Shown in pieces: positions 25,929-32,940 of a DNA stretch of 32,940 nucleotides. Within the stretch, counting starts at the first letter, position 1, and each line of letters begins with the position of its first letter. Below the pieces are notes generated by a model. That model was not told where the DNA came from. It worked only from the letters and a program-made list of their open reading frames with translations, and searched no databases. The DNA is from an uncultured Roseburia sp. (GTDB lineage Bacteria > Bacillota > Clostridia > Lachnospirales > Lachnospiraceae). The position numbers were made by a program, and so were the translations under genes. The stretch spans positions 1 to 32,940 of the forward strand of contig CAMXSH010000028.1 in assembly GCA_947246475.1 (NCBI GenBank), written 5' to 3'.

Positions 25929-28900
25929 CTAATTCATTATAAAAAAGCTACATTCATTCCATTTTACATAATGAATTTTCAAGTCACTATGAATATTACA
26001 ATTATGGTCATAAATATATTTGGGATTGTAATCAGCTACTATTTTTATCAAGCATTCTATAGGGTATTGAAACAATCTTTCTAAGTGCGGTCTGCCTATC
26101 GGATTCTGCTGCAACATGTTATCAATAATGTTTATACACTTTTGAGCATAAAGCGTTGCTTCCTCTTCTGCTCCTATATGTTGATAGCATTGTGCAATAT
26201 TGATATAACATTTCCAAAGCAGTTCATCCAGATTGGCATCGATAGCTTTTTCCAAACTTTTCATAAATAAAGGAATAGTATCTTCTATATTGTTTGTTAT
26301 ATACAAATTTGCACATGCTATTGTCTGTAAGTTTATAGAAGCACCATAATTGTACCCTTTATCTTTAATTAGGGTGTCAAGTTCCATACTTTTTTCGTAT
26401 ATTTTTTCTATCTCTGGCAAATCCATTTCACGCCAGGCTTTTAACAATTTTCCTACTAATTCCATTGCATGAATAAGGGATGGCTCCTCAACAAAAAGCA
26501 TATTGCAACTTAAAGATTCTATATATTTTTGTTCAAGAATCTTTATGCCCTCTGTGAGGTTTTTGTGTAATAATAAATCTCCCTTTTCATATTCGATTCT
26601 TAATTTAGTATAAGAATCATCTCGAGCTACCGCCTTTTGATATGCCTGTTCTTGTGTCATGGCAGCCGAATCTATATCCCCTGAAAATAGTTGACAAATT
26701 GCTAATCGTTCGATTAATAATTCCTCAACCATTTCTAAATCCCCTCCATTTTGAGGATACTTAAGTAACGCTTCTCTTACTTCATCTATTCCATCTGACG
26801 CATATTTGATAGATTCGTCCAACAACAACTGCCCACTAAGAATATTCGATAGATCCTGATATGCCAAAGCCTTATAACGATAATATTCTTGGCACTCTTC
26901 ATCAATTCCATTCAGAATCTTTCTTAAATATTCCGCTGCAAGTTCCCAATTACCACATTGAATAATCATTTGTGCCAGTTCAAAATAAACTTTATATAAT
27001 TTATAGTTATACTTTATTAAAATTGTATTTGGTATTTTGCATAAATACTCATATATCGTTTTTTTATCTTTGCTATTTCGGATTTTTTTTTGCAATACAA
27101 TTATGCTTTGACATACATCATGATAGTCTACTTTCTTCCTAAGAAAGCAAAGAGAAAGATAGCCAAAAGAAAGATTTATATCAAAATCTTCTTGCATTCT
27201 AATCCAATCCAAACAATTCTCAAGTAATTCTTGATTTTTTATTTTTATATTTCTAAGTACATTAATATAATATTCGTGTTGAAAATAAATGGTTGCACCG
27301 TCTAGAGTGCCTATACCCATTTCCACAAAAATGGACTCGTATTCTGCATATCTTTCCTGTAAAATATCAATTAAATAACTTGAAAGTTGCAATGTCATGC
27401 AATCAAATAGATTCGCAAAGAGAATCATACAGTCAACAAAATCTGTATATTTTTCATGAAAAAAAGACATCCTTGCCCGAATTAGCTGAATGATATTATT
27501 AGAAAAAAGATTTTCACAATTAGGATCCAAAATGAATACTGTACCATCCCTTTTTAAAACCGCTTTTTCGCAGTTAATTAAATATCTAAACTGTTCAACT
27601 ATATGCATGGGAATTCCATTGGTATATCTTAATAATAATTTCAAAATTTTTTCTTGTGATTTATTTAAATCGCTTTGATTTTGATAAGTTTGTAATAAAG
27701 AAATAATAAATTTTCTGCTATCTTCCAGCTTCCAAATTTCCATTTCTTTATGTATCATTTCTGTTTTAACAAGAAAATTATCCCATGCATACGGTAAATA
27801 GTATTTATGGTTGTATAAAAGTTTTTCACCGCTTCTGCCTTCCATCAAAAATAATATTTTATGATCCATATAATCGGAACTATTTTTTAAAGTATATATT
27901 ATTTTTCGTAGAAATTCACCAGTCCGTTCACTAACCCAATGCATGTCACTGAGCCATATAAATATATTTTCATAGCGGAGTGCTTTTAATAATACTGTTA
28001 CAAAACACTCTACTATAACATTTATATTAAAATCTTTTTTTTCGAAGAAGTTATATAATTCAGATTCCCATTTTGAGTTGTATCCATTTTTCAAAAATAA
28101 TTGTGTATATTCAACAAATTTATTTTCCATAAATATTTCATGGATATGATTACGATAGATTTCTTTTAATATTTCAAATAGTATATATGTATCATCTTTA
28201 AATCCTTTTGGATTTTGAGCATCAATGCATAAATACAATTTATTAGCAGCCTTTACCATGATATCACTAATCAGGGAGCTCTTTCCAATACCACCTAAAC
28301 CTGTTATTGCATAAACTGCACACTCTGGAGTTGTATTACTTAATTCCTTCTCTAATGTTTCAGATATATGCTTGTTTGGCTTTACCTGATAAACCGGAAA
28401 AAGTGTATTTCTGATCAAAACACTCCCAAGACTAGCCTCATGACATAATGTACCATCGGAAGACCTAAATATTATGCTTCCTAAATTATGCATTCCTTCC
28501 TGTAAACTGCGAAACATCATTGAAAATGTATAGCTGTTGATTATTCTTAACTGTAACCCTTTGTGCCCGGATGATACCATTTTTAATGGATACAAGAGCT
28601 GTATGCTTTCGTTATCTTCGCCATTTGGTTTCCATTCTGCTATTATATCAAGTGGAATGTTTTTAATATCTGAATTTACTACAATTCTATATTCAAAAGG
28701 TACATTAACAAGTCGATTGTCATTGTGTTCGATTTTAATAGAAATCCACTTTACACTTATATCTGATAGATAGGAACTGAATAGTGCCATTTGTTCAGAG
28801 GCAAAAATGTTTCCGATAATGTTTTTTACAAAATTAAAATTAAGTTTCCAATATCTAATAATTTCTATTGCATCAATCAAACAAATTGGAGACGAAATAT

Positions 28901-29408
28901 TTGCAATGAAACGCACGTGCCTTTTTTGTTCCTTTTCTTCTTCTAAATTATTTCTCAAATTTATAATATTATTAACATTATCTGTGCTTATTACAAATAA
29001 AAGCTGAAATAAGCTTTGATTTCCTTTTAAGCAATGGTTACTATAGTATTCAAACATTTTATCTATATCCGTACGAAAATGGTCAAAGCGATATCCCTTA
29101 TTGCGCCGCTTAATCTGACCTAAAATTAATGCTTGGGGAGATTCGGTTGAGAAAGGAGTTTTTAAGGAAGAAGAATAAACTCCTTTTATATCAATACCTT
29201 CATCCTTACTTCCATATGTAATTTCCCATTTTACTTCTGGTCGAATCTGAGCAAGCGTTTCTGCTACAAGCACTTCAAAAACCTGATACTTCCTTTCTAA
29301 TGCACCATCCATATTAGGTATCGTTTTGACGTTCTGGAAATTTGCGCCTTTAACATTTTTTAACAATACAGTTTCCCAAATACTTTTATTATTTTTTTCC
29401 TTCGCCAT
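25929..29408 (-). CDS. Avs-like STAND NTPase: restriction-like nuclease, P-loop ATPase and TPR repeats
   Basis: 1159 residues. Residues about 35-115 look like a PD-(D/E)xK/Mrr-type nuclease: Asp73 in 'EGIDIKG' and Gln98-x-Lys100 in 'LGQIKRR', within the expected spacing. A beta-rich linker follows (about 210-350). The ATPase core begins with AITGLGGIGKSSLI (Walker A Lys376); a Walker B-like strand 'IFIWLSDMHW' lies near 480. After about 800, helical pairs such as 'YYRYKALAYQDLSNIL' and 'CYINIAQCYQHIGAEEEATLYAQKC' are TPR-like. This nuclease-STAND-sensor order is that of Avs antiphage proteins, which sense phage proteins and then cleave DNA. The start has only a weak RBS; the right inverted repeat is 84 bp upstream. 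Function is inferred; no partner gene is needed in Avs systems. Confidence 0.8.
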   Translation of the reverse strand: MAKEKNNKSIWETVLLKNVKGANFQNVKTIPNMDGALERKYQVFEVLVAETLAQIRPEVKWEITYGSKDEGIDIKGVYSSSLKTPFSTESPQALILGQIKRRNKGYRFDHFRTDIDKMFEYYSNHCLKGNQSLFQLLFVISTDNVNNIINLRNNLEEEKEQKRHVRFIANISSPICLIDAIEIIRYWKLNFNFVKNIIGNIFASEQMALFSSYLSDISVKWISIKIEHNDNRLVNVPFEYRIVVNSDIKNIPLDIIAEWKPNGEDNESIQLLYPLKMVSSGHKGLQLRIINSYTFSMMFRSLQEGMHNLGSIIFRSSDGTLCHEASLGSVLIRNTLFPVYQVKPNKHISETLEKELSNTTPECAVYAITGLGGIGKSSLISDIMVKAANKLYLCIDAQNPKGFKDDTYILFEILKEIYRNHIHEIFMENKFVEYTQLFLKNGYNSKWESELYNFFEKKDFNINVIVECFVTVLLKALRYENIFIWLSDMHWVSERTGEFLRKIIYTLKNSSDYMDHKILFLMEGRSGEKLLYNHKYYLPYAWDNFLVKTEMIHKEMEIWKLEDSRKFIISLLQTYQNQSDLNKSQEKILKLLLRYTNGIPMHIVEQFRYLINCEKAVLKRDGTVFILDPNCENLFSNNIIQLIRARMSFFHEKYTDFVDCMILFANLFDCMTLQLSSYLIDILQERYAEYESIFVEMGIGTLDGATIYFQHEYYINVLRNIKIKNQELLENCLDWIRMQEDFDINLSFGYLSLCFLRKKVDYHDVCQSIIVLQKKIRNSKDKKTIYEYLCKIPNTILIKYNYKLYKVYFELAQMIIQCGNWELAAEYLRKILNGIDEECQEYYRYKALAYQDLSNILSGQLLLDESIKYASDGIDEVREALLKYPQNGGDLEMVEELLIERLAICQLFSGDIDSAAMTQEQAYQKAVARDDSYTKLRIEYEKGDLLLHKNLTEGIKILEQKYIESLSCNMLFVEEPSLIHAMELVGKLLKAWREMDLPEIEKIYEKSMELDTLIKDKGYNYGASINLQTIACANLYITNNIEDTIPLFMKSLEKAIDANLDELLWKCYINIAQCYQHIGAEEEATLYAQKCINIIDNMLQQNPIGRPHLERLFQYPIECLIKIVADYNPKYIYDHNCNIHSDLKIHYVKWNECSFFIMN

Positions 29409-29492
29409 GCTATCACACCATGAATAAAAAAATGTCTATTAATAAAACTTCTAGCTTATTTGTAGTTCCTATCGAAAATTACAATATTGTTT

Positions 29493-29641
29493 ATACTCAT
29501 AAATCATCTGTGATTTTTATAATTGCACAAAAATCTAGCAGATAACTTTTAATTACCTTACTTAAGAAACCAACGGATAATAAATTGCTATCCGCCACCC
29601 ATCCCCTCCCGATAATCATCAATTATCGTTACCAACCCACC
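29493..29641 (-). repeat. Right copy of the 149-bp inverted repeat
   Basis: Reverse-complement partner of 21847-21995. Its outer part includes the last codons and stop of the recombinase gene (29641-29629). The palindrome CGATAAT-TGATG-ATTATCG (29628-29610, read on the minus strand) starts directly after the stop codon TAA. The inner edge at 29493 lies 84 bp before the STAND gene start. Confidence 0.95.
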
Positions 29642-30555
29642 CTCATCCAGTTTCTAGGATGCTTGGTTTTCAATATCTCCATCTGCTTCCGGCTGGCAAC
29701 CTCCGTATAGATCTGGGTCGTCAGGATGGAAGAATGCCCCAGCATTTTCTGGATATAGCGGATGTCCACATCCTCTTCCAGAAGCAGGGTGGCAAAGGTG
29801 TGCCGGAACATGTGGGGGGTTATGTTCAGACAGATTCCGGCCTGTCTGGCATACTTTTTGATCATCTTGCGGGCAGACTGCTCCGAATATCGATTTCCGT
29901 AGCGGTTCAGAAAAAAGAACTGCTCGGCCTGGATTTCTTTCCTCCAGTGGGCGCGGTACTTCTTCACCTGACGGAGTACTGCGGTATTTGCGATCTGGAT
30001 GTAACGCTCCTTGGAGCCCTTTCCACGGATACACAGGATCCCCTGCTCCAGATCCACCCGGTCTGGCCTCAGATGACAAAGCTCGGAGATCCGCAGACCT
30101 GTGGCAAATAATAATTCCACTACTGCCAGGTCCCGCTCCACATTTTTCCTCTGCCAGGGAGTCAGATCTTTGTCATTTTGAAGCGAATACATAAACGTCA
30201 ACAGCCGCTCCACCTGAACTGCAGGTATGGTTCGGGGAAGCACTTTTTCCTCCCGGAAATCCATACGGATCCTGCGCAAAGGATTTGCCTCAATCTTCTC
30301 CTCCATTTCGAGGTAATTGTAAAATGCCTTCAGGCTTGCAATCTTGCGCTTGACCGTCTTCTGCTTGTATCTCTGATGAAGTCCGATCACATAGCTCTCC
30401 AATGTCTTCCTGGGAACCATAAGAGATCCCTCCTGGCAGTATGCTTTAAACTGCAGCAGATCATTGGTGTAGGCACGTATCGTCTTTTCATCCAGTCTGC
30501 GTTGGTTGGTACAAAAATATAAATATTGCTGAATTGCCTCATCCATCGTTTTCAT
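29629..30555 (-). CDS. XerC/XerD-like tyrosine recombinase adjoining the inverted repeat
   Basis: 308 residues with the normal two-domain build: an N-terminal SAM-like core-binding domain ('TMDEAIQQYLYFCTNQRRL', about 1-100) and a catalytic domain with Arg155 (ATGLRISEL), a Lys in the 'GKGSKERY' beta-hairpin, His248-x-x-Arg251 (PHMFRHTF), His274 (LGHSS) and nucleophile Tyr283 (QIYTEV). All catalytic residues are present, so it should be active. AAAGGAG RBS. The last five codons lie in the right inverted repeat, whose palindrome follows the stop, so the enzyme most likely acts on these repeats. It could instead be a resident Xer protein next to which the element settled, but true XerC/D acting at dif cannot be excluded. 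Confidence 0.92.
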   Translation of the reverse strand: MKTMDEAIQQYLYFCTNQRRLDEKTIRAYTNDLLQFKAYCQEGSLMVPRKTLESYVIGLHQRYKQKTVKRKIASLKAFYNYLEMEEKIEANPLRRIRMDFREEKVLPRTIPAVQVERLLTFMYSLQNDKDLTPWQRKNVERDLAVVELLFATGLRISELCHLRPDRVDLEQGILCIRGKGSKERYIQIANTAVLRQVKKYRAHWRKEIQAEQFFFLNRYGNRYSEQSARKMIKKYARQAGICLNITPHMFRHTFATLLLEEDVDIRYIQKMLGHSSILTTQIYTEVASRKQMEILKTKHPRNWMRVGW

Positions 30556-30864
30556 TTGTATGCTCTCCTTTTTTATTCAAGGATACCATACTTCTTATTT
30601 ATAAGGCACAACTTTCTGAATCTATATCTTGTCCAACAAAGGCAACGGACCGCTTCATTGTTAGTACTATTATAGCATCTTTTTTTTCTCTTGTGTTGAA
30701 AATGCCGTATACGACATAAACTTGCGACAAACGACATGATTGTATACGATTTTCTGGGATTTGAAGAATTAATTTTACTAGATTTTTGAACCAGAAACAG
30801 TCCATTTCTGGAAAAATCTGTCTTTCCCTGCCACCAAATGATGAAAATACATTAAACCCCGATT

Positions 30865-30886
30865 GTCACGCTTCGCGAGACCGCTC
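30865..30886 (-). repeat. Copy 2 of the 22-bp intergenic repeat
   Basis: Reverse complement begins GAGCGGTCTCGC and matches 21102-21123 at 20 of 22 positions. Opposite orientation to copy 1. Confidence 0.6.
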
Positions 30887-30952
30887 GGGGGCGCAGGTGC
30901 GCTCGAAATCATTGCGAACAGGCTCGCAGGTATTCACACTTTACCTTCGCGT

Positions 30953-31000
30953 AAAAAATTCAGCCACCCCGGGAATCTCCCCCGGCTGGTGGCTGAATTT
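30953..31000 (-). terminator. Rho-independent terminator of the glgC-glgD-spoVG transcript
   Basis: A 13-bp perfect stem (30956-30968 with 30988-31000) with a further CCGGG/CCCGG pairing inside it, followed by six T on the minus strand. It begins 17 bp after the spoVG stop. Confidence 0.93.
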
Positions 31001-31016
31001 ATTGTTGGAAACATTT

Positions 31017-31292
31017 TTAATCTTCATCCGGTAATTCATCTAGTGCCTGTTTAAAACGCTCCACGATTGCTTCCTGAAGTAAGTTCCTCATCTCTGCGTT
31101 GATGGGATGGGCAATATCCCGATACTCGTCACCGTGAGTCTTCTTACTTGGCATCGCAATAAAAAAACCTCTTTCGCCCTCGATGACCTTGATATCGTGA
31201 ACAACAAATGAATCATCAAATGTAACTGACGCTACCGCCTTCATCTTGGACTCGTTACTAACAACTCGAATGCGAATATCCGTTATTTGCAT
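31017..31292 (-). CDS. spoVG: Septation/sporulation regulator SpoVG
   Basis: 91-residue RNA/DNA-binding protein that affects sporulation, division and surface traits in Firmicutes. Starts at 31292 ('[11 protein letters not shown]') with AAGGAGG 8 bases upstream; an earlier in-frame ATG at 31334 would run into glgD. Conserved core '[20 protein letters not shown]', 'GFFIAMPSK' and '[11 protein letters not shown]' are all present. It begins 22 bp after glgD with no room for an independent promoter in the gap, so it may be read from the glycogen operon or from a promoter inside glgD. Confidence 0.96.
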   Translation of the reverse strand: MQITDIRIRVVSNESKMKAVASVTFDDSFVVHDIKVIEGERGFFIAMPSKKTHGDEYRDIAHPINAEMRNLLQEAIVERFKQALDELPDED

Positions 31293-31314
31293 CCTTTGTT
31301 CCTCCTTACTGTTT

Positions 31315-32436
31315 TTACAGTACGTAACGCGCATTCTTTTCCAACACTATTTTGATTTTCTCCGGTTCTCCAACATAGTTGGAGTTTGCTCGAATGGTAT
31401 CATGGCTCTCAACGATGCAATTCTCAATGTAAGTATTATCGCCAATATACACATCATTTAAAATGATGGAATTGCGAATGGTACAATTATTACCTACGTA
31501 CACTTCTTTAAACAAAATGGAATTACTTACCTCACCATTGATAATACATCCACTTGAAATCAGACTGTTTGTCACCTTGGACCCGGCATTGTATTTCGCT
31601 GGTGGCAAGTCCTCAATCTTGGAGGCAACCATTGGGTACTGATTAAAGAAATAGTCCCTTGTCTCCCGATTCAGGAAATCCATATTGGTCTTAAAATATG
31701 AATCAACTGTTGTGATATTGCTCCAATAGGAGTCCATCTGATATGCATACAGCTTTTTCAAGCCTCTGTAACGGATAAAAATATCCTTTACCAGATCAAA
31801 ACCGCCTTCATTGCCTGCCTTTTCAATCAGTTCGATCAACTGTCTGCGGCGTATCACATAAATACCTGTGGATACCGTTGTCTTTGATGTAACGATCGGT
31901 TTTTCCTCGTACTCTGTCACAAGTCCGGATTCATCGATCGATACTACACCAAATCTACTTGGGTCATCCCGTTCCCCGAGATCCTTTGTTACGATGGTGA
32001 TGTCCGCATTTTTCTCTACATGAAACTCCAGCACCTTATTCAGATCCAGTTTGTACACACAGTCTCCGGAAGCAATCACCACATAAGGCTCATGGCTTGA
32101 TTTCAAAAAATCAATATTCTGTGCAATGGCATCTGCCGTGCCACGGTACCAGTAGCTGTTATCCTGGGTCTGGGTAGGTGTAAATACGAACAGTCCACCC
32201 TGTTTTCTACCAAAGTCCCACCATTTGGATGAACTCAAATGCTGGGTCAGTGATTTTGAATTATACTGGGTGAATACAGCAACTTTACTGATGTGAGAGT
32301 TTGACATACTGCTAAGTGCAAAGTCAATACTGCGGTAGCCTCCTGCAATTGGCAGCGCAGAAGTGGCTCTCTTGGTCGTAAGTTCTGTCATGCGTGTGCT
32401 GCTTCCACCAGCTAAAATAATTCCTATCGCTCTCAT
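31315..32436 (-). CDS. glgD: GlgD, ADP-glucose pyrophosphorylase regulatory-type subunit
   Basis: 373 residues. In low-GC Gram-positives GlgD pairs with GlgC to form the enzyme making ADP-glucose for glycogen. N-terminal nucleotidyltransferase fold: '[21 protein letters not shown]', '[16 protein letters not shown]', '[17 protein letters not shown]', '[14 protein letters not shown]'; the C-terminal left-handed beta-helix shows hexapeptide repeats ('[20 protein letters not shown]'). The usual catalytic Asp segment reads '[10 protein letters not shown]' rather than 'LSGDHIYKMDY', as expected for the less active subunit. ATGA overlap (4 bp) with the glgC stop: translational coupling. Confidence 0.93.
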   Translation of the reverse strand: MRAIGIILAGGSSTRMTELTTKRATSALPIAGGYRSIDFALSSMSNSHISKVAVFTQYNSKSLTQHLSSSKWWDFGRKQGGLFVFTPTQTQDNSYWYRGTADAIAQNIDFLKSSHEPYVVIASGDCVYKLDLNKVLEFHVEKNADITIVTKDLGERDDPSRFGVVSIDESGLVTEYEEKPIVTSKTTVSTGIYVIRRRQLIELIEKAGNEGGFDLVKDIFIRYRGLKKLYAYQMDSYWSNITTVDSYFKTNMDFLNRETRDYFFNQYPMVASKIEDLPPAKYNAGSKVTNSLISSGCIINGEVSNSILFKEVYVGNNCTIRNSIILNDVYIGDNTYIENCIVESHDTIRANSNYVGEPEKIKIVLEKNARYVL

Positions 32437-32940
32437 AATATGTCACCTGCCTTTATCAAAGTTCCGCCGCCTTCGAGTACATTATCTGGATAGTCCTCTT
32501 TCGTTGTGACCCCTGATATGGCAGTGTTTTTACCTATTGTAACACCATCTGGTATTACAGTATCATCCCCCACTGTAACAAGATTGAATGCGTAAACATC
32601 CGGTTTTACCTGATTCACGGCACCGTCTTCACCTGCCCCCAATATGCAGTTATCCCCGATGACCGTATCTTCTGCTACAATGGTCTTGTCTAAAACAGTG
32701 TTCTTACCAATCCTGGTAGAATTCATAATGATAGAATCCCTGACGACCGCCCCCTCTTCAATGATAACGTTCGATCCAATGACTGAGTTATGTACCTCAC
32801 CGTACACTTCACAGCCATCTCCCATGATTGCCTTGTCTATGATGGCAGAATCCGCAATATACTGCGGGCGCAGCCACTCATTTTTAGTATAGATCTTCCA
32901 GAATTCCTCATACAGGTTAAATTCCGGAACGATATCAATG
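32433..32940 (-). CDS. glgC: GlgC, glucose-1-phosphate adenylyltransferase (C-terminal part; 5' end outside window)
   Basis: Frame is open from the window edge: about 168 C-terminal residues are present. They begin with 'IDIVPEFNLYEEFWKIYTKN' and 'PQYIADSAIIDKAIMGDG', the junction to the beta-helix in GlgC, followed by hexapeptide repeats ('GSNVIIEEGAVVRDSIIMNS', 'IGKNTVLDKTIVAEDTVIGD'). The catalytic N-terminal domain lies beyond 32940. First visible gene of the glgC-glgD pair. Confidence 0.92.
   Translation of the reverse strand, partial: IDIVPEFNLYEEFWKIYTKNEWLRPQYIADSAIIDKAIMGDGCEVYGEVHNSVIGSNVIIEEGAVVRDSIIMNSTRIGKNTVLDKTIVAEDTVIGDNCILGAGEDGAVNQVKPDVYAFNLVTVGDDTVIPDGVTIGKNTAISGVTTKEDYPDNVLEGGGTLIKAGDIL

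Larger units (their letters stand above)
21847..29641. mobile_element. Putative recombinase-invertible accessory segment (about 7.8 kb)
   Basis: Bounded by near-perfect 149-bp inverted repeats with a tyrosine recombinase gene directly outside the right one. Contents: a glycosyltransferase and aminotransferase read inward from the left repeat, an IS element, and a STAND-type nuclease-ATPase read inward from the right repeat. The non-IS genes are visibly more AT-rich than the flanking housekeeping genes, which suggests acquisition. Inversion is inferred from repeat geometry. The alternatives are a transposon with long terminal repeats, or homologous duplication. Confidence 0.6.
30556..31016. 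other. 461-bp intergenic region: recombinase control region, hairpin, dispersed repeat, spoVG terminator
   Basis: No protein gene is supported here. Minus-strand TATAAT at 30674-30669 is the best -10 for the recombinase, leaving about 110 nt of leader. Upstream of it, ACGACAT occurs at 30711-30717 and 30731-30737 (20 bp apart, same helix face) and GTATACGA at 30707-30714 and 30742-30749: candidate operator half-sites. A 7-bp hairpin lies at 30791-30811. The second copy of the 22-bp repeat is at 30865-30886, then a GCGCA/TGCGC palindrome at 30891-30902. The spoVG terminator closes the region. Confidence 0.55.

Noticed and set aside
21847..29641. Simple composite transposon with two inverted IS copies
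   Set aside because: The 149-bp repeats contain no transposase, and I see no direct target duplication outside them; the only IS lies inside the segment with its own ends.
29654..30079. Overlapping minus-strand frame within the recombinase
   Set aside because: Out of frame with a complete tyrosine recombinase and without start signals.
30599..30805. 68-codon frame upstream of the recombinase
   Set aside because: No ribosome binding site, covers the putative promoter and operator repeats, no recognisable protein features.

Overview
The window looks like a chromosomal segment of a gut-type Clostridia, most likely Lachnospiraceae. Evidence: the glgC-glgD-spoVG and pth-mfd-peptidylprolyl-isomerase blocks, AGGAGG-type ribosome binding sites, secreted leucine-rich-repeat proteins with 'FPDxxFR' EF-hand-like modules, and a CsoR-regulated copper ATPase. 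This assignment is inferred from gene content and order. Nearly everything is encoded on the minus strand. The exceptions are a glycosyltransferase, an aminotransferase and a transposase between about 22.0 and 25.9 kb.

Layout from left to right. (1) 1-3.3 kb: two 55-bp direct repeats, then a csoR-copA copper-efflux operon read leftward from a near-consensus promoter whose spacer is filled by a CsoR-type palindrome. The CopA ATPase carries a C-terminal CopZ-like domain that keeps its own ribosome binding site and ATG. (2) 3.4-13.3 kb: a run of minus-strand genes. In transcription order they are a large protein with lectin-like and BtrH-like parts, an acyl carrier protein, a PaaK-like acyl-activating enzyme, a secreted subtilisin with an unusual C-terminal domain, and four secreted LRR-like paralogues, one of which is frameshifted in an A7 tract. 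The first three could form an acid-activation and acyl-transfer module. (3) 13.5-21.7 kb: housekeeping genes, namely a GGDEF protein, malQ, a SurA/PrsA-like lipoprotein, mfd and pth.

(4) 21.8-29.6 kb: an AT-rich accessory segment bounded by a long inverted repeat (149 bp, one mismatch, 139 bp perfect). Inside are a two-gene glycosyltransferase/class III aminotransferase cassette, an IS3-like insertion sequence with an apparent target duplication, and a convergent 1159-residue protein with a restriction-endonuclease-like N-terminus, a STAND/NACHT-type P-loop ATPase centre and TPR-like C-terminus. The last resembles Avs-type antiphage proteins. Immediately outside the right repeat lies an intact tyrosine recombinase whose final codons run into the repeat. 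The best reading is a recombinase-controlled invertible segment. In the present orientation, transcription through the recombinase would run into the STAND gene; after inversion it would run into the glycosyltransferase operon. This is the most promising candidate for an undescribed system here.

(5) 30.6-32.9 kb: a 461-bp intergenic region with candidate operators and a strong terminator, then spoVG, glgD and the 3' part of glgC, with glgD/glgC overlapping by 4 bp.
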